Assembly (NCBI GenBank): GCA_937949615.1
Contig: CALEDQ010000016.1
Location: 92,681-156,680, forward strand
Length of the DNA: 64,000 nt
Direction of reading: 5' to 3'
Source of the DNA: an uncultured bacterium
Lineage (GTDB): Bacteria > Muiribacteriota > Ozemobacteria > Ozemobacterales > Ozemobacteraceae
Position numbers and translations under genes: made by a program. Shown here piece after piece: positions 9,111-17,337 of this stretch (positions are counted from its first letter, which is position 1; each line of letters opens with the position of its first letter). The notes beneath the pieces were generated by a model, which had not been told where the DNA came from, ran no database searches, and saw only the letters and a list, made by a program, of their open reading frames with translations.

Positions 9111-9299
9111 TCAATCCGTTCCCTTTTCCTGTTTTATATGCGGGTAATATTCTATGTTCGACAGCAGATTGTCTTTTACACGATAGTCGGATTTGACCAC
9201 CAGCACCAGGCCACCGGCAATCAGCGAAATTACCATAAGAAGAATCAGAAATTTCGTGCCGTCTGCGCCCGGGTCATTTTCTGGCTTGTTTTCCGACAT
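9111..9299 (-). CDS. Small single-pass membrane protein, 62 residues
   Basis: Not recognised. An acidic N-terminus (about 1-15), one membrane helix (FLILLMVISLIAGGLVLVV, about 17-35) and a short polar tail. AAGGATC lies 9 bases before the ATG, and its TGA touches the GTG of comEC, so it is translated with that gene. It may be an accessory of the uptake machinery or of the upstream peptidase-like protein. Confidence 0.65.
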   Translation of the reverse strand: MSENKPENDPGADGTKFLILLMVISLIAGGLVLVVKSDYRVKDNLLSNIEYYPHIKQEKGTD

Positions 9300-9311
9300 T
9301 CTGGCAGATCC

Positions 9312-10091
9312 TTATTCCATGGCTGACCAGGCGTTGGTTTTCTGGACCCAGTCACTGAACAGGGTAAAGAATTTTTCAAAATCGAAACTGGTGATCTGCC
9401 GGAAGCAGGCTTCTGAATCCATGTCTTCGAGTGCGTGCATCAGTGTCGAATATTTGGCGAAGAAACTGTCGCAATAAATACCGAGCAGCAGTCTGACCAT
9501 ATAGAAAGATTGGAACAGTGCCAGCTGACGACGATTAGAATCAGGAATCAGGTTGATGTCCTTGATCATTATCTGTGGCTTGATCAGCTGATTGACTTTC
9601 TGGGCATCCTGGAGGCGGGCCCAGCCGTTCTGCAGCCATTCGCGGCTGTCTTTGCGGATTTTGTAGGCAGCCTGCAGGGCAAAACCTTCGCGCAGCCATG
9701 ACGGAGTGCGCCATTGTCTGATCTGCAGCTCACGCTCGTTGACGCGGTTATTGAAAAAAAGGTGCCCCAATTCTCTGGCGGCTACTTCACCGATCGCGGT
9801 ATCGAGCTTTTCGGTAAGCAGAAAGATTGAATTGCTATGATAGTCGAGGCGTATCGCTTCCCCGACCTTGGGAGCCTGGCCGGTGACTTTTTCGAATTCA
9901 GATTCGCTTTTGATGATATAAAAAGCGCCGGATGGGTCATCCTGAAAGTTGAAAACCTGTTTGAAAAGACTGGTTGAACGGTCAAGGCTGTCGAGCAGTT
10001 CTTCGGCGGCCAAACTTTCGCTGATATCAAAGAAAACAGAATAGTTTCTCAGTTCAAACTTCTGATTTAAAGATAATGCTGAGGCTTGCAT
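9312..10091 (-). CDS. Peptidase-MA-like protein with altered zinc motif
   Basis: 259 residues with no signal peptide. The middle shows AARELGHLFF followed about 20 residues later by PSWLREGFALQAA. This is the layout of gluzincin peptidases of the MA clan (HExxH, then WLxEGxA), but the first zinc His is Arg (AGA codon, 9774-9776), giving RELGH. The protein is therefore probably not a normal zinc protease; it may be a pseudo-enzyme. GGGAGC precedes the ATG. It is 13 bp upstream of the small membrane gene and probably heads the comEC operon. The fold assignment is by motif only. Confidence 0.6.
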   Translation of the reverse strand: MQASALSLNQKFELRNYSVFFDISESLAAEELLDSLDRSTSLFKQVFNFQDDPSGAFYIIKSESEFEKVTGQAPKVGEAIRLDYHSNSIFLLTEKLDTAIGEVAARELGHLFFNNRVNERELQIRQWRTPSWLREGFALQAAYKIRKDSREWLQNGWARLQDAQKVNQLIKPQIMIKDINLIPDSNRRQLALFQSFYMVRLLLGIYCDSFFAKYSTLMHALEDMDSEACFRQITSFDFEKFFTLFSDWVQKTNAWSAME

Positions 10092-10162
10092 GACATTGCT
10101 CCCGGTTCAGATTAGCTACAGCATACAATCAACCGGCTCTTTTATCAAGTAAGCAAGTAAGA

Positions 10163-10192
10163 TTGACTTCTAAACGACGGTAATATTATACT
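10163..10192 (+). promoter_or_regulatory. Candidate sigma70-type promoter for the cNMP/MinD-like gene
   Basis: TTGACT (10163-10168), 18-bp spacer, TATACT (10187-10192). A short inverted repeat AGATT/AATCT at 10201-10214 lies at the expected transcript start and could be an operator. Confidence 0.55.
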
Positions 10193-10233
10193 ATACAGTG
10201 AGATTCTAAAATCTATATATAGACAGGATCATT

Positions 10234-13137
10234 ATGGAACTTGATAAAATTGAACTGTTTTCGTCACTCAGTCATGGGGAAATCACTCAGATCGCCGGCA
10301 TTGCCCGCAGGGTACACCTTGCCCGCGGTGAAGCGGTCTTCAATGAGGGTGATTTCGAAAAGAACATCTATATAGTAGAGACCGGCCAGGTCGAGATATT
10401 CAAAAGAACACCTCTTAATGGCGAGCAGTCGATCGCCATCATGAAAAATGGTGACTACTTCGGCGAAATGGCCTTCTTTGAAAAGGCGGCGACCCGCTCG
10501 GCCTCAGCCAGAACGCTGCAGACCACCTCGCTGATCGTTATCGAAGGCCCTGATTTCGAAAGATTGATTCACAGCTATCCTTCCATCAGCCTCAAGCTGC
10601 TGGCGACCCTTTCACACCGTCTGCGCGAAACCAACCGCATGATCACCACCGGGCCAGGCACACAGACAGCCAATCAGCCCCAGGCTATGAAGAAAGAATG
10701 CCAGTTGCTCACCGTGGCTTCGGCAAAAGATGGCTACGGTAAGACTACCTTCGCCACTTCTCTTGCCCGCATGCTTGCTCTCGAACTCGGCAAAAAGGTT
10801 CTCTTTCTCGACCTCGATCTGTATTTCGGCGGCGGCACCCACCTGCTCGGCGTTCATTCGCCACGCTCGATCATCGATATCGTTAACAAATACCGTCAGG
10901 ATGAATCCAAGTTCAACCTGCTGAGCGAAAGCATCAGGCTGGCTGACAATCTCTTCACGATTCCTGCGCCGCGCAGCTTTCTCGAAGCCGAACAGATTCA
11001 CTCTTCAGACCTGATCAAGCTTCTTAAAGAGGCCAAAAAACATTTCGACTATGTAATCGCCGACACAGGCTCGATCTTCGACGAAAACCTCTATACCATT
11101 CTCGATACCTCCGATGTGGTTTTCTTCATGATCAATTTCTCGAATCTGTCGACGGTTACCGACAACGTCAGATTTTTCCATGGCATTTCGAAGCTCAGCT
11201 ACCCGAGAGAACGTCTGATTCTGCTTGGCAACAATGTCAGCTCAGACTTTTCGACCGCTAAAACCAGCCGGGTATTCCCCTACCCCGTCATTGGCGGTCT
11301 GCCGAAAATTCCAGATTTCGAACCCCAGTTCGGGAAACCGGTCTACGATGTCGCTGCCAGCGGCCCATATTGCGAAGTAATGCGACTGCTGGTGCGCAAT
11401 ATTCTCAAAGAAACCAACCTCAAAAAGCCGCAGGCCCAGAAGGGTGGCATTTTCTCGATGATCTTCGGCGAGAAAGACCCCGATATGATGATCAACACCC
11501 AGCTGCTGCAGCTGCACCCACTGCCCGGCAGCAGTTTTTCGCCGATCATCAGTTCGAAAGACGTTCGCTCTCAGGTTAAATACGTGCGCTATAACCTGCT
11601 GTTCGGCTATCTTGAAGAAGCCAAACGCAATCTTCTATCTTTCATGGAATACTCACAGACCTCAGCCCCTCTCTGTGAGCTCCTCGGCGAAATATACCTG
11701 CTCGAAGACAAAACGTCTGAAGCCCTTGAAGCTTTCCAGAGAGCGATTGCCATCGACCCGAAACAGCACGTCGCTCTCGGCTATCTCGCTCACCTTTCCG
11801 GTTCGAAAGAAAGCTTTGAACAGGCTGTGACTGCCGTTAAAGAAAAAATTGCCGCCAACCCGAAGTTCCTCGACCTGCTCAACGATTACGGCAAAATTCT
11901 GATAAGCAACGAAATGTTCGAAGAGGCAGCCGCACAGCTCGACAAAGCCCTGAAAGAAAACCCGCGCTACCTCGAAGCCAAGCTCAATCTGGCCACCTGT
12001 CTCGCAAAAATCGGTCAACCGGAAAAAGCCATCAAGATGCTTCTGGGTGTCGATAATCGCAACCCGCGCCTGTTCTTCACTCTTGGCGACATCTTCTACA
12101 GCACTGGCCGCCTGTATCTTGCCTACAAGGCATTCACCAAGGCTGCCAATCTCTACCCGGCCTACCCGGGTCTGCGCCCGAAGCTTTTCGAACTTACCGG
12201 CTACATGCGCAAGCTTGAAACGGTCATCGATCTGCACGAGCGCTTCGTTAACACCAATCCAAATTTCCCCGATCTGCACTCAAAACTCGCCAGCTTCTAC
12301 AATCTCGCCGGCAAAACCGAACTCGCTCTCCTGCACTTCAAAAAAGCCCTTGAACTCAATCCGAACTACCAGGATGCGAAAATCAAGCTCGATATCATCC
12401 AGAAAGATGAAATCAGCCGCCTCGCCAGAACCGACCTCGAAGAAGAAACCATCGAAAGCAGCACCGTAACCCGCGATATGCGTGCCAACATCAGATTTTC
12501 AGCTGGCGACCGCCGCTATGTCCTTCCGGAAGAAGCCGTTCTGCAAGTCAAAAATGTCAGAACTTCAAAAGTAATGCAGAAGGCGATCAATATCACACAG
12601 ATCGAAGCGGGCGCTATCGAACTCGACTGTTCGCCCCTCGGCCTGCTCGCCAATCAGGATATCCTTCTCTTCCAGATCTATGATATCAAGAGTTCGAACA
12701 TCATCCGCTTCGCGCCGCACTACCTTGAAAAAGACGAAATCATGGCCAATAACTGCCAGATCGATCTCGATCTTGAACTGAACCACAGCGACGAAGACCT
12801 CGACACCATGACCAAATATTTCCTCGTCCATCTTTCTTCAAAACAGATGGCTGATCTTGTCGGTAATGGCAGTTCCTACCGCGCCATTCTTCAGAACGCC
12901 AGCAACGGTCTCGAAGCGGTCGGGCATCTCAATCCCGAGAACGAAGAGCAGATCAATTTCGTGCTCAATGCTTCGCACAGAGCGGCTGAAGGCATTCCTG
13001 CCGTCAAGCCGGGCGACAAACTGTCGATCAAAGTCCAGGACAGCAAAAACACCAGCGTTTTTGCCATGGAATTCGCCGTCGGCAAAAGCGACGTGCAGAA
13101 CTTCTGCAAAACGATCATTCCTAAAGATGCAAACTAA
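10234..13137 (+). CDS. cNMP-binding / MinD-ParA ATPase / TPR multidomain protein
   Basis: 967 residues, cytoplasmic. Residues 1-130 are a cyclic-nucleotide-binding domain with FGEMAFFEKAATRSASARTL at 76-95. Residues 155-400 are a MinD/ParA-like P-loop ATPase: KDGYGKTT at 165-172, a Walker A in which the usual second Gly is Asp, and FLDLDLYFGG at 191-200. Residues about 450-740 hold TPR-like helices (ALEAFQRAIAIDPKQHVALG; ALLHFKKALELNPNYQDAKI). The last 200 residues contain two segments that may be PilZ-like, one beginning DMRANIRFSAGDRRYV; that part is uncertain. It is monocistronic with its own promoter and terminator. The layout resembles CpaE/TadZ-type localisation ATPases with an added ligand sensor, suggesting control of polar assembly or motility by a nucleotide signal. 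Confidence 0.85.
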   Translation: MELDKIELFSSLSHGEITQIAGIARRVHLARGEAVFNEGDFEKNIYIVETGQVEIFKRTPLNGEQSIAIMKNGDYFGEMAFFEKAATRSASARTLQTTSLIVIEGPDFERLIHSYPSISLKLLATLSHRLRETNRMITTGPGTQTANQPQAMKKECQLLTVASAKDGYGKTTFATSLARMLALELGKKVLFLDLDLYFGGGTHLLGVHSPRSIIDIVNKYRQDESKFNLLSESIRLADNLFTIPAPRSFLEAEQIHSSDLIKLLKEAKKHFDYVIADTGSIFDENLYTILDTSDVVFFMINFSNLSTVTDNVRFFHGISKLSYPRERLILLGNNVSSDFSTAKTSRVFPYPVIGGLPKIPDFEPQFGKPVYDVAASGPYCEVMRLLVRNILKETNLKKPQAQKGGIFSMIFGEKDPDMMINTQLLQLHPLPGSSFSPIISSKDVRSQVKYVRYNLLFGYLEEAKRNLLSFMEYSQTSAPLCELLGEIYLLEDKTSEALEAFQRAIAIDPKQHVALGYLAHLSGSKESFEQAVTAVKEKIAANPKFLDLLNDYGKILISNEMFEEAAAQLDKALKENPRYLEAKLNLATCLAKIGQPEKAIKMLLGVDNRNPRLFFTLGDIFYSTGRLYLAYKAFTKAANLYPAYPGLRPKLFELTGYMRKLETVIDLHERFVNTNPNFPDLHSKLASFYNLAGKTELALLHFKKALELNPNYQDAKIKLDIIQKDEISRLARTDLEEETIESSTVTRDMRANIRFSAGDRRYVLPEEAVLQVKNVRTSKVMQKAINITQIEAGAIELDCSPLGLLANQDILLFQIYDIKSSNIIRFAPHYLEKDEIMANNCQIDLDLELNHSDEDLDTMTKYFLVHLSSKQMADLVGNGSSYRAILQNASNGLEAVGHLNPENEEQINFVLNASHRAAEGIPAVKPGDKLSIKVQDSKNTSVFAMEFAVGKSDVQNFCKTIIPKDAN

Positions 13138-13148
13138 CCCTTAAAGCG

Positions 13149-13189
13149 AGCGCCCGTTTCACTTCACCGTGAAACGGGCGCTTTTTTTT
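13149..13189 (+). terminator. Strong intrinsic terminator
   Basis: A 14-bp perfect stem (13149-13162 with 13169-13182) with a 6-base loop, followed by eight T. It ends transcription of the cNMP/MinD-like gene and lies just before the convergent glycosyltransferase gene. Confidence 0.95.
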
Positions 13190-13196
13190 ACCGGGC

Positions 13197-14180
13197 TTAA
13201 TCGGGTTTTTGCCACCAGGTTGCCAGACCGGCAGCCATGCCGGCAAGCAGAGCTACCCCTCTGACCAGACAGAAAAGCGGCGTCAGTGCAGCCAGGCCGG
13301 CTCTTTCGGGCAGGGCCAGGCGTGCCAGCGGAATACAGGTGCCCAGCCAGACGACTTTCCAGAAAAAGCGCAGCTGTTTCGAAACCAGGGCGGCCGGAAA
13401 CAGCAACAGCAGAGCCAGCTGTGCTTTGAGGGTCCAGGGGGTGTAGGTGTCGTTGCCGGCTTTCTGCAGATGCTGGCGGTAGATGCGCATGCGCCAGTAG
13501 CCGCGCCAGTATTTGAGGCTGGCGTAGGCCAGCCAGCCTTCGCGGTGCGTGTGGGCAACTTTTGCTTCGGGGGCGAAAAGAAAGCGGGCTCCCGCTTTTT
13601 TCATTCGAAAAGCGAGATCAACGTCTTCGTTTTGCCGCAGTTCAGGATTGAAACCACCGGCGGTCAGAAAAGCCGATCTGCGGTAGGCGCCACTGTAAGT
13701 ATCGATAAAGTCAATTTCAGCATGTGAAGCGAGCTTTTCATATCTTTCTTCGAATTCAAGCTGAGCCAGTCTGGCCCAGAGATCGTTCTGAAAAGTCTGG
13801 TAAACACCTTTTGCGCCGACCACATCTGGGTCTGCCATCGGGCCAAGCATTTTTTCGAGCCAGTCAGGTGCGGGAACACAGTCTGCATCAGTAAAAAGAA
13901 GAATTTCACCGGCAGCAGCCTGCGCGCCGGCGTTGCGTGCCGCCCCGGGCCCGGAATTCGTCGGCAGCCTGAGCAGCTGCAGGTGAAGAGTTCCGGCATA
14001 TTTTGCCGTTATAAACGACAGATCATCGGTCGAAGCGTCGTCGACGACGATGACTTCGAACTCGCGATCAGTTTTTTGCGCGCTCAGGGCGTCGAGGCAG
14101 GCGCAGATGACGGCTGCAGCATTGAAGGCCGGTATGATTACCGAGGCTTCGATGGCTGGTTTCCTGATGCGGCTTAACAC
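13197..14180 (-). CDS. Family 2 glycosyltransferase
   Basis: 327 residues. A GT-A fold begins SVIIPAFNAA, with VVDDASTDD and the metal-binding FTDADCVP. Acceptor-side motifs ALFTAGGFN-like and NEDVDLAFRM follow, then one or two hydrophobic C-terminal helices (about 255-320) that would hold it at the membrane. It probably transfers a sugar in surface polysaccharide or glycolipid synthesis. The start is a GTG directly abutting the TGA of the ATP-grasp gene, so translation is coupled. The pair forms its own operon. Confidence 0.88.
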   Translation of the reverse strand: MLSRIRKPAIEASVIIPAFNAAAVICACLDALSAQKTDREFEVIVVDDASTDDLSFITAKYAGTLHLQLLRLPTNSGPGAARNAGAQAAAGEILLFTDADCVPAPDWLEKMLGPMADPDVVGAKGVYQTFQNDLWARLAQLEFEERYEKLASHAEIDFIDTYSGAYRRSAFLTAGGFNPELRQNEDVDLAFRMKKAGARFLFAPEAKVAHTHREGWLAYASLKYWRGYWRMRIYRQHLQKAGNDTYTPWTLKAQLALLLLFPAALVSKQLRFFWKVVWLGTCIPLARLALPERAGLAALTPLFCLVRGVALLAGMAAGLATWWQKPD

Positions 14181-15344
14181 TCAGATCGTCGCCTGAATGA
14201 AATGGATCATGTCGAAAATGTCGCTGACCTCGGGTGAACGCACGAGAAATGCTTCATTGCCCATAACTTCAGAGAAAACCAGCGGCACCGGGGTATGGGC
14301 GGCGATTTTCGGGCCAAAGTTGGCGAAAATCTCTTCGACGCTGTGGCGGTAGTTCTTGCCGGCTTTGCGGGCAATATGGGCAGCGTTGTATTTGCGCTCT
14401 ATTTTTGCATGAAAGCGGTTGTCGGCAATGATGTTCGCCCATTCCTGGTAGACGTTGACGTCGGCCGAATAATTCATCAGGTCGACGGTGTAGCCTCCGG
14501 GGGGGCGGCAGTTCATTTCGAGAACGAAAAGCTTGCCGTCGGTGCGGCGGCGCAAAAATTCAAGATGGAAAAACTTGGCGCGGATATCGAAGTCTTTAAC
14601 GATTTTTCGGCCAATTTCGACCGCGTCTTCGGGGATATCGCGCACGACATAAAAGCTGAGATCCTGGTTGTAGGCGACGAGATCGTAGGCGCCGTTGATC
14701 GAGCGCAGCGATGAGTAAAAGACGATTTCGCCTTCCTGGTCGGCGATGCCGTCGAAAGTCATCAGCTCGCCGTCGATAAAGGGTTCGACAAAATAGTCGC
14801 CGGCGGGTTTGCGGCTCCAGAACATTGCCAGATCGTCGTCGTTGTCGATTTTAAAGGCGGCCATGGCGCCAACTCCGACATCTGGTTTGGCAAAAACCGG
14901 GTAGCCATGCTTTTTGATGAAAGCTTTAAGACCTTTTTCGCTTTCGATCAGTTCACCGTCGACAACCGGGGCTTTGCAGGTCTTGAAAATCTTTTTCATT
15001 TCTGATTTGCGCTTAATTTTCAGCGTCTGGGCAACGTCGGGGCCAATGATGTTGAAATCTTCGCGAAGTCTGGCTTCGTGCATCATCCAGTGTTCATTGT
15101 GCGATTCGACGCGGGTTACCCGGCCATGTCTGAAAATCAGAAAGGCTGCAGCTCTGTATACCTGCTCGTAATCTTCAAGGTTGTCGACGCGATAATAGTC
15201 GGCGAGCGAATTTTTCAGCTGCTCTTCGAGATTATCGGGGTGCTCTTCGGCGATACCCAGGACCTTGATGCCGCGATTGGCAAGACCAACCACGAAATTG
15301 ACGAAGTTCGGCGGAAAGTGCGGCGACAGATATATCAGATTCAT
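14181..15344 (-). CDS. ATP-grasp ligase (carboxylate-amine ligase type)
   Basis: 387 residues from the ATG at 15344, chosen for its AGGAAA site; the frame stays open for 31 codons upstream without one. The N-terminal region starts MNLIYLSPHFPPNF, like a Rossmann-type preATP-grasp domain. The ATP-grasp core has KPDVGVGAMAAFKI, YFVEPFIDGELMTFDG and the metal-binding FVLEMNCRPPGGYTVDLMN. Such enzymes activate a carboxylate as acyl phosphate and join it to an amine or thiol. Coupling to a glycosyltransferase suggests modification of a surface glycan or a small secreted compound. The substrate is unknown. Confidence 0.82.
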   Translation of the reverse strand: MNLIYLSPHFPPNFVNFVVGLANRGIKVLGIAEEHPDNLEEQLKNSLADYYRVDNLEDYEQVYRAAAFLIFRHGRVTRVESHNEHWMMHEARLREDFNIIGPDVAQTLKIKRKSEMKKIFKTCKAPVVDGELIESEKGLKAFIKKHGYPVFAKPDVGVGAMAAFKIDNDDDLAMFWSRKPAGDYFVEPFIDGELMTFDGIADQEGEIVFYSSLRSINGAYDLVAYNQDLSFYVVRDIPEDAVEIGRKIVKDFDIRAKFFHLEFLRRRTDGKLFVLEMNCRPPGGYTVDLMNYSADVNVYQEWANIIADNRFHAKIERKYNAAHIARKAGKNYRHSVEEIFANFGPKIAAHTPVPLVFSEVMGNEAFLVRSPEVSDIFDMIHFIQATI

Positions 15345-15422
15345 GCGTGTTTCCTGTTCTTTATTTGGTGCAACCTGTCTGAAAAGGCAGGTGCGTTTCA
15401 ATTCTAATAAAAAGCCACTGAT

Positions 15423-15452
15423 TTGACAACCCTGCAAATTCTGCTATATAAG
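15423..15452 (+). promoter_or_regulatory. Candidate promoter giving a leaderless transcript
   Basis: A perfect TTGACA (15423-15428), 18-bp spacer, TATAAG (15447-15452). The expected transcript start falls on or within 2 bases of the ATG at 15459. The T of TTGACA is 36 bp before the ATG, the same distance as at 28184/28220. Confidence 0.55.
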
Positions 15453-15458
15453 AGCTTG

Positions 15459-15962
15459 ATGCAGATAGATCACTCAAAATTTCTTAGGCTGATGACTTCT
15501 ATCGCTCTGGTAATGCTTCTTTTGTTCAGTCGGCAGGCCAGTGCTGAATCTGTTTTCAGTCAGCTGAAAACTCTTGAACAGGCGGTCAATATTACCCTGC
15601 AGCGCCTTGAATCAGAAATTCAACTGGAGCCTGCTTCTACTGCGGTTGACATCGATTTTTTGCAGCGTGCCGGTCAGCAGCTGCAGATGACTCTCGTCGG
15701 TCTGGGGCGCGAATCGCTGCTGCAGGAAGATTATTACAATCTCTGCCTGTATCTGCTCGCGAGAAAAACCTGTAATTACAGTGCTGCCATCGAGCCACTT
15801 GAATATGAGATCGGCATGGCTGAAATACCACAGCTGCGACACTGGTTGCAGCAGAGACTGTTACTGATTCGCGAACTGGCCGTTGGTAAAAAGCAGGAAA
15901 CACGCGATTTTTCGATTGCCGGCGAATTTGCCGACCTGCGCCGTTTACTGCGCAGAAGGTAG
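15459..15962 (+). CDS. Secreted protein of unknown function, 167 residues
   Basis: Not recognised. From the ATG at 15459 it has a Sec signal peptide (positive start HSKFLR, hydrophobic core, cleavage after RQASA) and a helical mature part with two Cys. There is no strong ribosome-binding site. The frame opens earlier at a TTG (15423), but that TTG is the promoter -35 element. It probably acts outside the inner membrane and is transcribed alone, divergently from the ATP-grasp operon. Confidence 0.7.
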   Translation: MQIDHSKFLRLMTSIALVMLLLFSRQASAESVFSQLKTLEQAVNITLQRLESEIQLEPASTAVDIDFLQRAGQQLQMTLVGLGRESLLQEDYYNLCLYLLARKTCNYSAAIEPLEYEIGMAEIPQLRHWLQQRLLLIRELAVGKKQETRDFSIAGEFADLRRLLRRR

Positions 15963-16000
15963 TTTTCGGCGCGTTTTATCTGAAAAATCTGTCTGGTTGT

Positions 16001-16029
16001 TTGAAACCTTGGCAAATATGTAATATACT
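16001..16029 (+). promoter_or_regulatory. Sigma70-type promoter for the DUF4126-PlsC gene
   Basis: TTGAAA (16001-16006), 17-bp spacer, TATACT (16024-16029); both hexamers match at five of six positions. The leader is about 33 nt, with an AAGGA site before the ATG. Confidence 0.65.
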
Positions 16030-16068
16030 GCCATCTCAGAATAGACTGACAAGGAAAAGAGAAAAGCC

Positions 16069-17337
16069 ATGGAATACCTGTTTCCTGTATTCACCGGTTT
16101 GAGCCTTTCGGCAATGACCGGATTCAGAGCTTTTATGCCCCCTCTGATACTCGGGCTTCTTTATCGCTTTTTTCCCGATATGGTTGAAATTAACAAAAGT
16201 TTTACCTTTCTCGCCAGCGACCCGGTGTTACTTGCCCTTGGCGTTGCCGCAGCCGCTGAATTTCTCGCCGACAAGTTTCCGGTGATCGACAATATTCTTG
16301 ACTGGCTGGCGCTGCCGGCAAAAATCGCTTTTTCGGCAATTCTTACCTTTGCTTTGATTCCAGGCGGCAGTCACTGGTTCTACCTTCTGGTCGCCATGGT
16401 TTTCGCACAGACCGCCACGTTGTCGGTGCATGCCGGCAAAACGGGGCTGCGGGCAGCATCTACCGTCAGCACCGGCGGCATTGCCAATCCGCTGATCGGT
16501 GCGCTTGAAGATCTAATCACCTTCATCGGAACCATAATGGCGATCGTTCTGCCATGGCTCGCCATGATTCTGCTGGCTTACCTCGTTTTTCGCTGCATTC
16601 GTTATATCACCGGCTCCAGTGGTGGCAATGATGGGAAAATCGCCGAAACCCAGCCGTCTTTTATCTGGTTTGATATTTCTCAGGCTCTCAGCCGCTGGTT
16701 TTTCAGAATTTACAACGGCATGAAAATTTATAATTATGAATTGGTACCGGTTAAAGAGCAGTTCGTCACCGTCGCCAATCACGCCTCGATCTGGGATGGC
16801 TTCATCATGGCCAGCGCCGTCAGGGTACCTTTGTTCATCATGGTTAAAAAAGAAGCATTCGATAACCCCTTCAAAGGGTTTTATCTGCGCAAGGTTCTCT
16901 GCTTTCCGGTCGACCGCTCCAAAGTCGATGCCCATGCCATAAAAACTGCCATGAAACTGGTCAATGACGGGCAACGGCTTGGCCTGTTTCCCGAAGGCAC
17001 CCGTAACCGTGAGGGAAAGGTCGGTAAATTCAAGGCTGGCGCCATCAAGTTCGCTCTGAAAAAGAAGCTGCCGATTTTGCCTGCCTACATTTCGAACTCA
17101 CACCTGCTGACGCCGCCCGGTACTTTTTTCCCGCGGCCGGCAAAAATGTCGGTGCATATTCTTGAGCCAATTGACACCAAAGCCGAACTTGAAGCCGGCA
17201 AAGACGAAGAACAGATTCTCGAAATGCTCTACCAGAGAATCTGCGACAAGGGCAGCGAAGTCATGGGCTATGACGTGCGCGATTATGCCAGTCTGAAAGC
17301 TGACGCCGAGCCGGCCAACGATGAACCGGGCAGTTGA
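16069..17337 (+). CDS. DUF4126 membrane domain fused to PlsC-type acyltransferase
   Basis: 422 residues. Residues 1-180 are a polytopic membrane region of the DUF4126 type (GLSLSAMTGFRAFMPPLILG near the start, TGLRAASTVSTGGIANP in the middle). Residues 200-395 are a 1-acyl-glycerol-3-phosphate acyltransferase-like domain with the catalytic NHASIWD (H238, D243) and FPEGTRN (307-313). It should acylate a lysophospholipid or related acceptor at the inner membrane. DUF4126 is normally a separate protein of unknown role, so the fusion links it to phospholipid synthesis. The next gene overlaps its end by 17 bp. Confidence 0.87.
   Translation: MEYLFPVFTGLSLSAMTGFRAFMPPLILGLLYRFFPDMVEINKSFTFLASDPVLLALGVAAAAEFLADKFPVIDNILDWLALPAKIAFSAILTFALIPGGSHWFYLLVAMVFAQTATLSVHAGKTGLRAASTVSTGGIANPLIGALEDLITFIGTIMAIVLPWLAMILLAYLVFRCIRYITGSSGGNDGKIAETQPSFIWFDISQALSRWFFRIYNGMKIYNYELVPVKEQFVTVANHASIWDGFIMASAVRVPLFIMVKKEAFDNPFKGFYLRKVLCFPVDRSKVDAHAIKTAMKLVNDGQRLGLFPEGTRNREGKVGKFKAGAIKFALKKKLPILPAYISNSHLLTPPGTFFPRPAKMSVHILEPIDTKAELEAGKDEEQILEMLYQRICDKGSEVMGYDVRDYASLKADAEPANDEPGS

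Noticed and set aside
10198..10210. 13-bp GTGAGATTCTAAA shared with 35646-35658 upstream of two genes
   Set aside because: A 13-mer match is expected several times by chance in 64 kb. The two sites lie at different positions relative to their promoters.
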